Below, in pieces: positions 44,090 through 55,634 of a stretch of 64,000 nt of DNA. The stretch spans positions 1 through 64,000 of the forward strand of contig WTXI01000137.1 of NCBI GenBank assembly GCA_022376515.1, given 5' to 3'. The notes under the pieces are model-generated. The model searched no databases and was not told where the DNA came from. It saw only the letters and a program-made list of their open reading frames with translations. Made by a program: the position numbers and the translations under genes. This DNA is from Lactifluus volemus. Its lineage: Eukaryota; Basidiomycota; Agaricomycetes; Russulales; Russulaceae. Positions within the stretch are counted from its first letter, which is position 1; every line of letters starts with the position of its first letter.

Positions 44090-47000
44090 ATGTCCTCTAC
44101 CAAGGAATCCTCCATTTCCTCCATTTCTCCCCTCACAAGCGAAAACTATCGACTTTGGGCTGATGACATCAAGTCCTGGCTTCAACTCAATGGTCTCTGG
44201 CGTCTTGTTTCAGGCCAGGAGAAGAAACCAGCTCCAAAACCCGAGGTCAGAGACTCCCAGGGCCAAGTCATCGCCCCTGCTGTTGCTGTGGATGAGGACA
44301 AGTTGGAGAGATGGGAGATTAAGGCTGAGAGGGCTGCTGGTGCGCTGAAGACTGCTATGACTCATGGATGTCAAGGTGCTCATTAGGGACTGTGAGGACG
44401 ATCCTATCAAGATTTGGGACATTCTGAAGGCCTCCTTCATCCAACAGAGGACTGCCCCTCGCTTCAATGCCTACCACACCCTCCTTTCCATCCAGAAAGA
44501 CGACTCAGAGCCCCTAGACTCCCTCATCAACAAGGTGGATGAGCACATCAGGGTCATCAAGTCTCTTTCCCCATCTTCCTTCACTCTGGACGACCTCTAT
44601 GATGAACTGGCAGTCATGGCCATCATTAGGGCGCTTCCACACTCCTTTGACGACGTTGTGCGCACTATCTCCGTCCTAGACAAGTTTGACAAGCCATCTG
44701 TCATCCAGTCACTCAGAAACATGGATCAGACATGTTCAAACCTCTCTGGGACCACCTCTGCCTTCTCTGCATCATCTACTGCGCCCAGATTGTCCTCCAA
44801 GACTTCCCAGGTGTCCTCCCTTCCTTCCCAATCCACCTCTCCTCAAAACTCACAGAATAGGGCCTCCACTCGCCCCAAATGTGACTTCTGCTCTCGCCTT
44901 GGCCATGTTGAGGCCAAATGCTTCCTCAAGGAGAAGTTGACTCGTCAATTTGGCTCTCCCTTGCCCTCTACTGCTGCCCCTGCTTCCACTGACTCTCAGT
45001 CTGCTCCTGCTGCGCCTCAGAATGGTTCCATTGCCTCTGCAAGTGCTCTCTTCTCTGCCACACCTATTCCTCATTCTCACACCTCCTGGAACGCAGACAC
45101 TGGCGCCTCAGCTCATATGACATTCAACCGTCATTGGCTGCGAAATTTGGTGCCCCACAGGATCCCCATTCACCTAGCTGATGGATCTGTGCTGTATTCT
45201 GAAGGTGTTGGGTCGGTTCGCTTTAATCCTGTGGTGAATGGGCAGGAGATGGCGCCTCTAGAGTTCACAAATGTGCTATATGTTCCCTCCCTCTCCAGTA
45301 ATCTGTTCTCTGTCCTATATCTCACAATGCATCACTCTTTCACTATCTCTATTGTGAGGGACACCCTCAACTTCATCAGGGATGGACACACTGTCATTCA
45401 GGCAAAGGTGGACACTTCTTCAAATGCTGCATTTCTGGCTGGGGAAACACTTCCAGTGGAGCAATTTGCGTCCCTCTCATCTTCTACCACTCTCCCTATG
45501 GACTGGGACCTCTGGCATCGACACCTCTGTCACCAACACCTTGCTGGGATCAAGAAGCTGCTCTCAGGTAACCTGGTGACTGGATTCAAGCTTGATTCTC
45601 AAGCTGATCCTGATCCGGTATGTGAAGCCTGTAAAGCTGGCAAGATGCACGCAGATCCATTCCCTCCATCGACCTCTAGAGCATCTAGACCCCTCCAACT
45701 TGTCCACAGTGATCTCCATGGGCCTGTGAAGGTGTTAACTCATCAGGGATTTCGCTACTGGGTTACCTTCATTGATGACTTCTCTCGCTTTAAGGCTGTC
45801 TATCTGTTGAAGCGCAAATCTGAGACATTCTCTGCCTTCAAACAGTTCAAGGCATGGGCAGAGAACATCACAGGACAGAGGATTGGGATGCTTAGAGATG
45901 ACAAGGGAGGGGAGTACATGTCTAGGGAGTTTGACAACTTCTGCATTGATCATGGCATCCAGAGGCAGCACACAGCTAGGAATCATCCACAGCAGAATGG
46001 GGTCGCTGAGTGTTTTAACTGGAGCTGTGAAGGGCCCTTGAGTCACAGAGGACCAAGGGGACTGCAGTGGAGAGAATGAGACTATATTGACCAAAGACAA
46101 TGATAACAACTGACCTGCAGTGGAGAGAATGAGACTGAAGTCCCCAAAACTCCGTCCACTGCAGTAAAGGCAAGCCTGACTAAGCATATACTAAATAAGG
46201 AAGGTAAATAGTCACAGAAACGTTGGGCTGACACTACAGTAGCCTAAATAACACTGAGAGAGCTAATAGGACGATGGAGGAGGGCATTATCTCTATGCTT
46301 CATGAGTCTGGCATGCCACCATCTTTCTGGGGAGAGGCCTTGGCTTCATTCATTCATATCAGCAACAGGATCACCACTTCTACTCTCTCTGATTCCACTC
46401 CTCACCAGGCATTCCTTGGGTCCAAGCCAGATGTCTCTAGACTCCGAGTTTGGGGCTGCACAGCTTATGTTCTCATTCAGAGGGACAAGCGTCCACTTGG
46501 CAGCCTTGGAGTGCACATGGAGAAGTGTGTCTTCATTGGATACCCTGATGGCTACAAGGCTTGGAAGTTCTACAATCCAGTGACCAAGAAGGTGATCATC
46601 TCAGAGAGAGCTGACTTTGATGAACGCTTTTTCATGCTTCAGAAGCAATCTACTGCTTTCATCCCACCCCCTCGCCTCAATTCCCTTCTGGAGGCTCCTA
46701 CCCCTCTTGTTGCGCTTCCTGAGCTGCTCCCTGACGCCCGTAGTGATTCTGAGCTCTCACAGACGCCAGCTCATGGGGGAGATGCGTCTACTTCATCTGA
46801 TCTGCCTTCAGTTCGCCCTCAGACACCTCCATCTGCTCCCTTCTACACTGCTGAGCCAGACTCCGATCCTTCACCTTCCTCATCACACCATCCATCTCCT
46901 AGCACTCCTTTCTCGTCCATTTCACTTCCAATCAGTCCATCTCCTTCACCAGCACCTTCAGACACTCTTCCCTCACGCCCTCAGCGCCTCAGACGTCCCA

Positions 47001-48715
47001 GGGAGGAGTGGTTAGCTGAGCAATGGACAGTCCCACAGCGCTACAGACAGCACAGAGAGCCTACTCCGACCATTCCATCTAGTGATGAAGAGGAGGAATC
47101 ATCTGATGATCCCCTTGACCTCCTGAACGCCCATGGAGCCTCTGTAGCTGAGCCCCCTTCCTATAAGCTCTCTCAGCGACGCTCTGACGCAGATCTGTGG
47201 CACAAAGCTTGTGAAGAAGAGATGGAGGCCCACAGCGTCAATGGCACTTGGGAAGTTGTCAAGTCGCCCCCTGGGAAGCGTGCAATAGGCTCCAGATGGT
47301 TCTTTAAGGTCAAGTACAATGCTGATGGCTCCCTTGAACGCTACAAGGCGAGATTGGTCGCAAAAGGCTACTCCCAGCGCCCTGGCTTTGACTTCAAGGA
47401 GACATTTGCCCCCACTGTTCACTATTCCACCATCAGAATCATCCTTGCCATTGCTGCCTTGGAGGACCTTGAGCTCCGTTCTGTGGACATCTCTCACGCT
47501 TATCTGAATGGCACTCTTGAGGAGGAGATCTACATGCAGCAGCCTGAGGGATTTGAGGTTGGTGGACCAGACCATGTGTGTAGGTTGAGGAAGTCATTGT
47601 ATGGGTTGAAGCAAGCTGGTCGAGTTTGGAACCAGACCCTCTACTCTGTGCTCAAGTCTATGGGCTTCCAACGCGTCCAGTCCGACCATGGACTGTATAT
47701 CTACCTCAGAGGCGATGTGCGCATCCTAATGCCTGTCTTTGTGGATGATATCACCCTGGCTTGCAAAGATGGTGCCCAGATTGACTCAGTGATTCAGGAG
47801 CTGTCTTCTCACTTCAAACTCCGTGATCTGGGAGCCACTACTCAGCTCCTGGGCATGGAGATTCACAGAGACCACTCCAAACATTCCCTTTCCCTCTCTC
47901 AGAGCCAATTCATTGCCAACCTCCTCCAGGAGCATGGTCTGCATGATTGTAAGCCTGTCTCCACTCCTCTCAACCCTGGATCACGCCTTTCCACCTCCAT
48001 GTCCCCTCAGAGCGATGCAGAAGCTGCTGAGATGCGGCAACTCCCCTATATCTCCATTGTCAGGTCCCTCATGTATCTGGCTGTCACAACAAGGCCAGAC
48101 ATTGCCTACTCTGCCGGAGTTCTTGCCAGATTCAACTCCAATCCTGGTCTTCAGCACTGGCAAGCTGTCAAGCATGTTTTGCGCTATCTCAAGGGCACAA
48201 TGGACTACAAGCTCGTCTATCAGCCTTCTGACAGTTCAGAGCCCTTCATCACTTACTCTGATTCGGACCATGGAGGCAATCCTGACAATGGCAAGTCCAC
48301 TGGCGGGTTTGTGGTCAAGATTGGCACTGGTGCAGTCTCCTGGAGCTCTAAGCTTCAGGCACTTGCTCTGTCCACCACTGAAGCAGAGCATATTGCTACT
48401 GTTGAGGCCGGAAAGGAGATCCTTTGGATGCATCAGTTCATGGGGGAGCTTGGATACTTGATCTGTGGACCATCATTGCTCAGGATGGACAATCAGAGCA
48501 CCATTGCTGTGAGCAAGAACCCAGAGCATCACAGCAAGATGAAGCATCTTTCTCTTCGCTTATTTTGGTTGAGAGATGCTGTTCAGGACGGTTTTATTAC
48601 ACCCACATTTGTTTCTACTTCTGACATGGCTGCTGATATCTTCACAAAGGCCTTAGATTGCTTCAAAGTACATAGGTGCATTTCTATGCTTGGATTGACT
48701 TCTAATTCACATTAG
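44090..48715 (+). pseudogene. Ty1/copia gag-pol (copia-2), broken by one frameshift and a solo LTR
   Basis: Starts ATG 44090 (MSSTKESSISSISPLTSENY). A single extra G near 44371 shifts frame; the rest continues from about 44364. Landmarks: zinc knuckle CDFCSRLGHVEAKC; protease NADTGASAHMT; integrase HHCC (WHRHLCHQH…CEACKAGK), catalytic HSDLHGP, LRDDKGGEY and NGVAE; RT with SLYGLKQAGRVW and FVDDIT; RNase H SDSDHGG, STTEAEH and MDNQSTI; stop at 48713-48715. All catalytic positions that I can check are standard. An antisense solo LTR splits the integrase at 46011-46253. Removing it with one TSD copy puts the codons of both sides back in phase (frame 0 at 46008 and 46259). Apart from these two lesions the coding capacity is complete. 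Confidence 0.92.
46011..46253 (-). mobile_element. antisense solo LTR of the copia-2 family inside copia-2 pol
   Basis: 243 bp, TGTTTTAACTGGAGC to AAATAACA, the reverse complement of the copia-2 LTR. Perfect 5 bp TSD CTGAG (46006-46010 and 46254-46258). It lies next to the catalytic Glu codon of the integrase. Confidence 0.93.
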
Positions 48716-48740
48716 AACCTGTTGTACTGACATGGGGGAG

Positions 48741-48983
48741 TGTTATTTGGGCTACTGTAGTGTCAGCCCAACGCTTCTTTGACTGTTTTCCTTCCTTATT
48801 TAGTATATGCTTAGTCAGGCTTGCCTTTACTGCAGTGGACGGAGTTTTGGGGACTTCAGTCTCATTCTCTCCACTGCAGGTCAGTTGTTATCATTGTCTT
48901 TGGTCAATATAGTCTCATTCTCTCCACTGCAGTCCCCTTGGTCCTCTGTGACTCAAGGGCCCTTCACAGCTCCAGTTAAAACA
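48741..48983 (+). mobile_element. copia-2 3' LTR
   Basis: 243 bp, preceded by polypurine GGGGGAG and followed by GACCC (48984-48988). The matching GACCC is found inverted at 53029-53033 beside another LTR of this family, not at the 5' LTR. Confidence 0.92.
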
Positions 48984-49844
48984 GACCCCTGTTTCACTTT
49001 CAACTTCTCTCATACCATTTGTAAAGACACAGGAATCCACCAAAATCTATCTACCGCATTCCACCCACAAACCGATGGATAGACAGAGTGGATGAACACA
49101 TGGGTTGAACAGTATTTATGACCATGGACCAGTAACCAACCCCACAACTGGGCACAACTACTCCCCATTGCAGAGTTTGCCCATAATTCATGGAAACATG
49201 ATGTAGCACAAAAATCCCCCCATGAACTTCTCACTGGAACACACACCCAAATCAACATACAATTGATCAAGAAAAATGTTTCTGCAGCAATCAATTGACT
49301 CCAGGAACTCACAGAAGCCAGATGGTCAGCACAAGAATGACTACAAGTGATACAAAAGGCTAAAGATGATAAGATACTGCAAAACCCACAAGGCAAGACA
49401 GCAAAAAGGCTTGAACAAGGTGACCAAGTATGGCTAGAAGGGAAAAATCTATCAATCAAGGGCACACAAAAACTCATGCCCAAAAGATATGGACCCTTCA
49501 CAATCACAGAAGAAGTGATGCCAGTGGTGTTTCATCTAGACCTCCCAGAATCAATGAAAGTTCACAATGTTTTCCATATCGATCTTCTCTCACCCTATAA
49601 GGAAACAGATGCTTATGGCACACTGTTTACACAACCACCCCTGATCATTGATGAGAGTGAAGAAGAGTATGAGATTGATGCAATCCTGAATGTAAAGAAA
49701 CAAAAGGGTAGAGGAGGTGGGCTCCAATACCTTGTTCATTGGAAAGGATACCCAAACTCTGACAACACATGGGTCAAACACAAAGACCTAAATGCCCCTG
49801 AACTTCTCAAAGAATACTATCATAACTCCACTATGGCTAGATGA
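48984..49844 (+). pseudogene. gypsy-2 integrase C-terminal half with chromodomain
   Basis: Begins in the integrase DDE core (PCFTFNFSHTICKDTGIHQN, STAFHPQTDG) with several stops. It becomes fully open at 49347-49844 (165 residues): KRLEQGDQVWLEGKNLSIKG, PKRYGPFTITEEV, MKVHNVFHIDLLSPYKETDA and a chromodomain EYEIDAILNVKKQKGRGGGL…LVHWKGYPNSDNTWVKHKDL. Chromodomains of this class target integration to heterochromatin. Its N-terminal part lies inverted at 53029-53256. Confidence 0.88.
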
Positions 49845-50967
49845 CCAGAAGTATAAATACAACCTCTTTTGCACTGAATATCCCTCATCCCACTTACAAC
49901 AGAACTACCATGTCTTCTACCTCTTCTCCTACAACCCCAAATACTCCTCTACACCTCTCACCACCTCCCTTCATCAGTATTGACCTCGAAATAACTGAAG
50001 GAGGAACCATTGAACCAATCTATCACCAAAGAATGCCAGTAGCTGCCTTCTTGCCACTGATGAACCAAATGGCAACCAATACATAATGATGGCCTATCAA
50101 GCAGCAATCATTGGAGCCACTCAGGAATTCCACAGACTTACCACTCAGTCAGCCATGAGAGTCACCGGTCACCTACCCTATCCCTTAGCTGATCATACTG
50201 TAGCTATACACTTTCGATGGGCCATCGAACACACCATATCTGTCCTGCAAGGAGCAAACATGTGGAACCTACCCCTTCAAGAGGCATTACAATGCCTCGG
50301 ATGAAATGACCCATGATATAGTGTTGGGTCTACAAGGATCCCATCCCCTTCACCTCTCATGCTTCGCCCTTGGACAGAAATTATCAACTTGGTACTGCAA
50401 CACCTGGACAGACCTTCTGTACTAATTAGTCTAGCCCCATCTTACCATTTAAACATTTCTCCACCATATTCCCCTTCTTACCATGTTATGACACCCCCAA
50501 GCAACACCCCAGATCTCTCCCCTATGTTCCCAACCTCTGATCACCCCATCTCATCTTCTGACAAAGCAGTAGAAGCCCTCATCACCCACAACTTTGAAAT
50601 GGCCCTCAAAGAGACAGAAAGAGAACAGTGGGAATTGTTGCAAACCCCCACACCCGATGGACCACAGTCCAATGTCCACCTTTGTCACAAATTCCTGGCT
50701 TACCAAGAAGAGGCCTGGATTACCAATGAACACCTTGCCAACACCAACACAGTGAATCAAATCCAATATGTTATTAACAACAAAGTAGGCACCAGCTTTG
50801 GCAGAGGCTCCAGACTCTCCTATGAAGTCCAACTAGTAGGGATGGATGCACTCAATGACCTATAGTTCAAGGAACCTACATGACACAAGAACTTCTGCGA
50901 GTGGTACAGATGTGAGGATCACAATACTGGATTGTGCCACTTCTTGCATAAGTGCCAGTTCTGCAAC

Positions 50968-52183
50968 TAGTGATCAACAGGGGTATCTCAAACCCCTGGG
51001 GTTTGAGGGTAGGGTAACTGTGGGGTAAGGGTAAGGGTATGTCTTCACATACCCCAACAGACCCCCAGACCCCAGAAGTACCCCAGATGTCATAGCAGGT
51101 GGAGACAATAGAGGAGTAACAGAGGAGATGTCTGAGGATGCAACAGGGGGGGATGTGTTGGTAGGGGCCCAGGCATACCCAGAGAAGCAATCAAAGGAAC
51201 AGGGGTGGAGGTAGTGGTAGAAATGGATGCTGTGATGAGGTGCAGTGATGTGCATATGGCAGGGAGACAAGAAAAACAACAGGAGGGTGGGGGAGGTGAG
51301 AATGGATGCTATGGCAATGCACAGTGGCATGCACACAGCAAGGAGGTGAGGTGAATAACAGGGTGGCAGAGAAGGAGGGAGTGAACACTATGGCAATGTG
51401 TAGTGGTGCATGCATGACAGTGAGGTGAGGGAAACAGCAGAAGGGCAGAGCTGGCAGGAGTGGATGTTGTGGCAAGGTGCAGTGGTGTGCACGGTAGGGA
51501 AGAGGCCAGAAGAGCAGGGTGATGAGGAGGCAGCGGAAATGGATGCTTTTATGAGATGCAGTGGTGTGCATGCAGAAGAGAGGTGGGGAAGATAATAGCA
51601 GAGTGGATGAGGCAGAAATGGACACTGTGGAGAAGCACAGTGGTGCACATGTGGCAGGGAAGTAAGAGGGGCAATAGAATGATAGATGAGGCGGGGTTGG
51701 ATGATATGGCAAGGCACAGTGGCATGCATGCAGCAGGGAGTCAATAAGAGAAGCAAGGAGAATGGCAGAGGCAGAAATGGATGCTGTGATGAGGCGCAGT
51801 GGCGTGTAGGCAGAATGTAGGTGAGATGAACAACAGGAGGGTAGGTAGATGAGGTAACAATGGATGTTTTGGCAAAGTGCAGAAGTGCGCATGCAGCAGG
51901 AAGACAATAATGGAAGCAAGGAGACAGGAAGAAGTGGAAACAGATGCTTTAATTAGATGCAGTAGGATGGCAGTGGCAGCAGCAGTAGGTGAAGACAATG
52001 GCACACACAGTGACACACTTACCTCATAAGAGGTATGACCCCAACACTAACCTCCAGGTCAGGTCTGTGTACCCCTGCCTGTACCCCACAAAAACCCCAG
52101 CCCCAGCCTTGGGGTAAGGGTTTGCTGGGGTAAGGGTAAGGGTATCAATAAAGATACCCCAGGGTTACCCTTGTTGATCACTA
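50968..52183. mobile_element. non-autonomous hAT element (hAT-3)
   Basis: 1,216 bp with inverted ends TAGTGATCAACA and perfect 8 bp TSDs TCTGCAAC (50960-50967 and 52184-52191). Subterminal words GGGGTAAGGGTAAGGGTAT and ACCCCAGGGTTACCC recur at both ends. The interior is a minisatellite without credible genes. Confidence 0.9.
51200..51990. repeat. ~80 bp minisatellite inside hAT-3
   Basis: About ten imperfect units with starts near 51222, 51302, 51382, 51461, 51540, 51619, 51699, 51778, 51860 and 51938. Each carries a TGGATGCTNTGGCAANG-like head and a GTGCAGTGGTGTGCATGCAGCA-like core followed by purine-rich sequence. Open minus-strand frames here (His/Pro/Leu-rich, up to 242 codons) are by-products of the repeat. 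Confidence 0.85.
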
Positions 52184-52330
52184 TCTGCAACCACAGTGGA
52201 CATATCAAGAACAAGTATAACAACCCACATAACAACTGTCATCATGGTCTTACATGCAAAGTCCCAATTGACCACTATAACCTTGAGAAAACACAGTGTC
52301 CTACTTGTATCCATTACCCTGCTTGACAAG

Positions 52331-52785
52331 GCAACTGTTTTACTTAATGGGTTTCAGATGTTAATAAGGGGCTTAAGCTTGTTCTCCTTTAGAATCAGGC
52401 ATTCAATACAGCAAGCAATACAAGTGACTTAGGCCTTCCCTTCTTCTCCTTTCTCTCTGAAAGACTACTTCCTCTTTGAAGTGAAGCTTCTAAAGACTTG
52501 TGTGGATCACACCACAGCAAGGTCTTCTACCTCTGAACTCTTGACTAGACCTGCGGATACTAGTTCTTGCAACCCACTTTGCCATTTCACTTAGTTAGCA
52601 TAACTCAGAACGACTTCAAAACAACATGGTGACCTGACTGTGACAGCTGTGCATATGTTAACCCAAACTAGTGCTGACAATTTACATTTGATGTTGGCTT
52701 TGGGAAATGCATCCTTCCTACAAATAATGACACAATACTTCTTAATAGTGGCATCCAAAACCTTCTGTGTCAGTTCATCAAAATC
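52331..52785. other. no gene recognised
   Basis: The minus strand can be read as FDELTQKVLDATIKKYCVII and onward for about 60 codons next to the solo LTR; not recognised. No terminal repeats. Confidence 0.35.
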
Positions 52786-53028
52786 TGTTTTAACTGGAGC
52801 TGTGAAGGGCCCTTGAGTCACAGAGGACCAAGGGGACTGCAGTGGAGAGAATGAGACTATATTGACCAAAGACAATGATAACAACTGACCTGCAGTGGAG
52901 AGAATGAGACTGAAGTCCCCAAAACTCCGTCCACTGCAGTAAAGGCAAGCCTGACTAAGTATATACTAAATAAGGAAGGCAAATAGTCACAGAAGCATTG
53001 GGCTGACACTATAGTAGCCCAAATAACA
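52786..53028 (-). mobile_element. antisense LTR of the copia-2 family at an inversion joint
   Basis: 243 bp, TGTTTTAACTGG to AAATAACA. The outer flank 53029-53033 is GGGTC, the inverse of the GACCC next to the copia-2 3' LTR at 48984. The inner flank AAATC does not match it, so this is not a simple solo LTR. Confidence 0.9.
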
Positions 53029-53256
53029 GGGTCTCGATTGGATATGATCCATTGTGGTAGGCCGAATTATAGTACCAGGTATCAGAGATATTCTTTGGCA
53101 ACCCCTGGTCTGTCAATCTTTTTTGTGCATGGGATGAACTTCACTGCTTTAGAGCATCCCTGGTTGATGATGGTCAAGATACTATTGTATCCTTCTGACT
53201 TTGGGAGGTCCATAATAAGGTCCATGGATACATATTGAAAAGGGCTCTCTTTCACA
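53029..53256 (-). pseudogene. gypsy-2 integrase N-terminal half (inverted)
   Basis: Minus-strand translation: HVKESPFQYVSMDLIMDLPK, SEGYNSILTIINQGCSKAVK, FIPCTKKIDRPGVAKEYL, then LPQWIISNRD ending exactly at the LTR. The next residues expected (PxFTS) begin at 48984 on the plus strand, so both pieces belong to one integrase gene. The upstream end is cut by a 23 bp copia-2 LTR fragment (53257-53279). Confidence 0.85.
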
Positions 53257-53279
53257 TGTTATTTGGGCTACTGTAGTGT
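53257..53279 (+). repeat. first 23 bp of a copia-2 family LTR
   Basis: TGTTATTTGGGCTACTGTAG plus three bases is identical to the LTR start at 43707, then stops where the hAT end begins. This suggests that the hAT element inserted into, or deleted, this LTR. Confidence 0.8.
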
Positions 53280-53280
53280 T

Positions 53281-53420
53281 TAGTGTTGCCACGGCTCGGC
53301 TCGGAGCTGCTCCGGAGCTGCTCTGAGCCGAGTCGTGAGCCAAGCTGAGCCGATTGATGGCTCAATCAGGAAAACCGCTCACGAGCGGCTCGTGAGCCGG
53401 CTCAGAACCCATTTTGGTTG
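53281..53420. repeat. hAT terminal and subterminal repeats (left end of the window-end hAT?)
   Basis: TAGTGTTGCCACGGCTCGGC followed by repeated GAGCTGCTC, GAGCCG and CGGCTC words (CTCACGAGCGGCTCGTGAGC). TAGTG termini and clustered subterminal motifs are typical of hAT elements. It faces the 3' end of the transposase gene at 56126, as expected for that element's end. The opposite end is outside the window. Confidence 0.6.
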
Positions 53421-53959
53421 CCATATATGGTGCTAAATTACGAGTAGAGTCATTTGCTGGCTGCACGGCGCGCGCTGCCGCCTCATTGCGTTCCTCGGAA
53501 CTACATCATCATCGTCTGATAGCTCCGCGTGACCTTCCTTCCCTCATAGTCACCATAGGGTAGGCTCTGTGCTTTCTGGTCCTCACTCTCCCAGTCCCTT
53601 CTCGCGAACAGGTCAATCAATACCGACCTTCACCGCCACATTAGTACTACTGGCGACACTCTGTTTGCTGTGTACCTGGGTCTTTTTCTGATGAGGAGTG
53701 GAGCTTGTGTTCTTGTGAACCATCTTCTTTCTCAGTTGTACCCTCCTCGGAGGCACCTTGTGGATCTCTCTTCCAACACTAGACCTGTATGTTGGTTACT
53801 CCCTCTTCTACCCTACTGATTTGATCCCCGCTTTCAGAGAGGACCACCCAATGCTGTGTATACCAAAGTCATTTTCTCAACTCCAAGATCTGAACCATCT
53901 CATCAAGAAATATTGCGATATATCCTTTCCGCATCCTTATCTCCTATGTCCTCACTTAC
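53421..53959. other. no gene recognised
   Basis: GC content rises compared with the flanks. There are plausible intron-like stretches upstream of the START fragment. No domain seen. Confidence 0.35.
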
Positions 53960-54935
53960 CTCTTGTAAGTTGTCCCACCCTGCCTACGCCCATCGTCAAA
54001 TGTGAACTGCGGTGCGACATGGACACCTGGGCGGCCTCGCTGGACATCGTAGTGGACCCACCTCCCCAATCGATTTTCTGCCTTCGTCGACACCGCTTGT
54101 CATCTGGGGGAGGGGGTCTCTGGCTTACGCTGTTACATGATGCCGTCCTTGCCGGTGAGGGACACCTCATGGCGATCGTACGGCGTGGTCCCGGTCGCGA
54201 ATGTGGCGTCGTCATGCTCAACGGCTCCAAGGTCTCCGTGGATGTCGAGGAACTCCCCGAGGTGGAAATCACGTCACTCAGCAAACAAAAGCGCATCAAG
54301 CCGCCACGGATCCCGCTTGATCAGCCGCCCGTGCTTGGTGCCATTCGTCGGCGGCACAGGGATTGGAACGGAGAGACCGAGGAGCCAAGCGGAGATTCTC
54401 GCTCGCCGCTAAGTCCAACCAAGGTGGTGGATGAGAGCGGTAGGAATTCGACGTGGTTGACGTGATTCCGAGGCTCCGTAGACGATATTTCATGCAGGCG
54501 ATGGGGCAAGCCGCCACTTTGACTCAGCAGGCCGTCGCTGCTATCTCTCCCTCTTCAACCGGGGCCCTTCCTCTGAATTTCCCCTACAATACGCACTCAA
54601 CGTGTTGCAGTATCTGCAAGCTGCACTCGCGATCGTCGGATCCCGTCTCGGACAGTTGGACGTTCATCTCCGAAAAGGGCTTCCCGCTGCACCGTAAGCT
54701 CGCGCTGGAGATTTCGGCCTCATTGCCGGTTTATAGGGGCGAGAGGGTAATCGAGGGTATCTCTGCGGAGGAGATCGTGGTGGTGGTGACGAGCTATGAT
54801 GCGCGGACCCGATGGGACGAGCACTTCGTTGGTGTTCATATGCTCGAGGTCTTTGCAGGTGCGGGAGGAGCCCACATGGCATTCACAATGAGCAAGGTGG
54901 GCTTCCCGTTCCGCGACCGTGGATTCTGTTCTGCT
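53960..54935 (+). pseudogene. captured fragment of a START-domain gene
   Basis: Open from 53758 in one frame through CDMDTWAASLDIVVDPPPQS, LVLGAIRRRHRDWNGETEEP-like sequence and SRSPLSPTK. It shifts near 54460 to a frame with RRYFMQAMGQAATLTQQAVA and then SDSWTFISEKGFPLHRKLAL (54650), EISASLPVYRGERVIEGISA, EEIVVVVTSYDARTRWDEHF and FTMSKVGFPFRDRGF (54930). The second part has the pattern of a START lipid-transfer domain. At least two frameshifts are present, and it stops abruptly at the join to the VTT fragment, so it is a gene piece rather than a gene. Confidence 0.65.
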
Positions 54936-54939
54936 TTCA

Positions 54940-55634
54940 CTCCTTGATCCTTCTGGTAGCCTTCAAGCACTCTCCTTACCGGGATCGATGTACCTTTCCA
55001 TCCTCGGCGGTGCCGTCTGGGGTGTTGCCTGCGCCTTACCATTGGCGTGTGCCTGTGTTGCTACTGGCGCAACGCTGTGTTTTTTTATCTTCGCAGCGCT
55101 CGGGCCCGCGCTTCTCACTCTTCCTTCCTTCCAGTCCCAGCTCCTTCAGGGATCAGCGCGCAACGCACTAACCTCATTCCATTCCTCATCGTCCTTTGCA
55201 TTGTGCCTCTACCTCCTCACTGGGTTCTCAATGTCCTCGCGCCCCACCTCGGCATTGGTCTCATCCCTTTTTGGTGTAGCACCTTTCTCGGGATTTTCGG
55301 CATCACAGTTATCCACACATCCATCGGTGGTGGGTTGGATGAGATGACGTCCGCTGCCGACTTTCACCTCACCTCATGGCGCAACTTTCTCACACTTGCT
55401 GCCGTTGTCGTCGGGGCGATGATCCCGGTCGGCATCTGATACGTTTTTTCCCGGGAAGTGGCAGACGTAGGGGATGAAGAACCCCTTGTGAGGCTTGATG
55501 GTGAGGATGATGTGATTCTAGCGCAAGGTGCACCATTATCACCGGTGAAGAACAAGCAGGTCCGGAAACCATTGGTAATCAATGAAGGGGACCTTTCTGG
55601 CGATGAAACAGGGGATGAATCGGATAACATGTGA
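54940..55634 (+). pseudogene. captured 3' part of a VTT/TMEM41-type membrane protein gene
   Basis: In order: LQALSLPGSMYLSILGGAVW then GVACALPLACACVATGATLC; a frame change near 55145; NLIPFLIVLCIVPLPPHWVL then NVLAPHLGIGLIPFWCSTFL; GGGLDEMTSAADFHLTSWRN; LTLAAVVVGAMIPVGI; then, after one stop, an acidic tail to TGA 55632-55634. The LPGSMYLSILGG and hydrophobic segments are typical of the VTT (SNARE-associated Golgi/TVP38/TMEM41) family of lipid-scramblase-related membrane proteins. The 5' half is missing and the piece is fused directly to the START fragment. Confidence 0.65.

Larger units (their letters stand above)
49841..52330 (+). pseudogene. extra 3' ORF(s) of gypsy-2, interrupted by hAT-3
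   Basis: Downstream of the chromodomain are successive frames: 49841-50086 (MTRSINTTSFALNIPHPTYN); 50086-50304 (MMAYQAAIIGATQEFHRLTT), which overlaps the previous frame by one base; and 50359-50865. They are followed by a Cys/His segment CEWYRCEDHNTGLCHFLHKC with QFCN. After removal of hAT-3 (50968-52183, one TSD) this continues HSGHIKNKYNNPHNNCHHG. The Cys/His pattern and position parallel the 3' ORF of gypsy-1. Product unknown; possibly a nucleic-acid-binding accessory protein of this gypsy lineage. Confidence 0.5.

Noticed and set aside
51191..51919. 242-codon His/Pro/Leu-rich minus-strand frame
   Set aside because: Product of translating the ~80 bp minisatellite; sequence repeats with the DNA period.
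51200..51990. CRISPR-like regular repeats
   Set aside because: Eukaryotic context, degenerate repeats without distinct spacers, contained in a hAT element.
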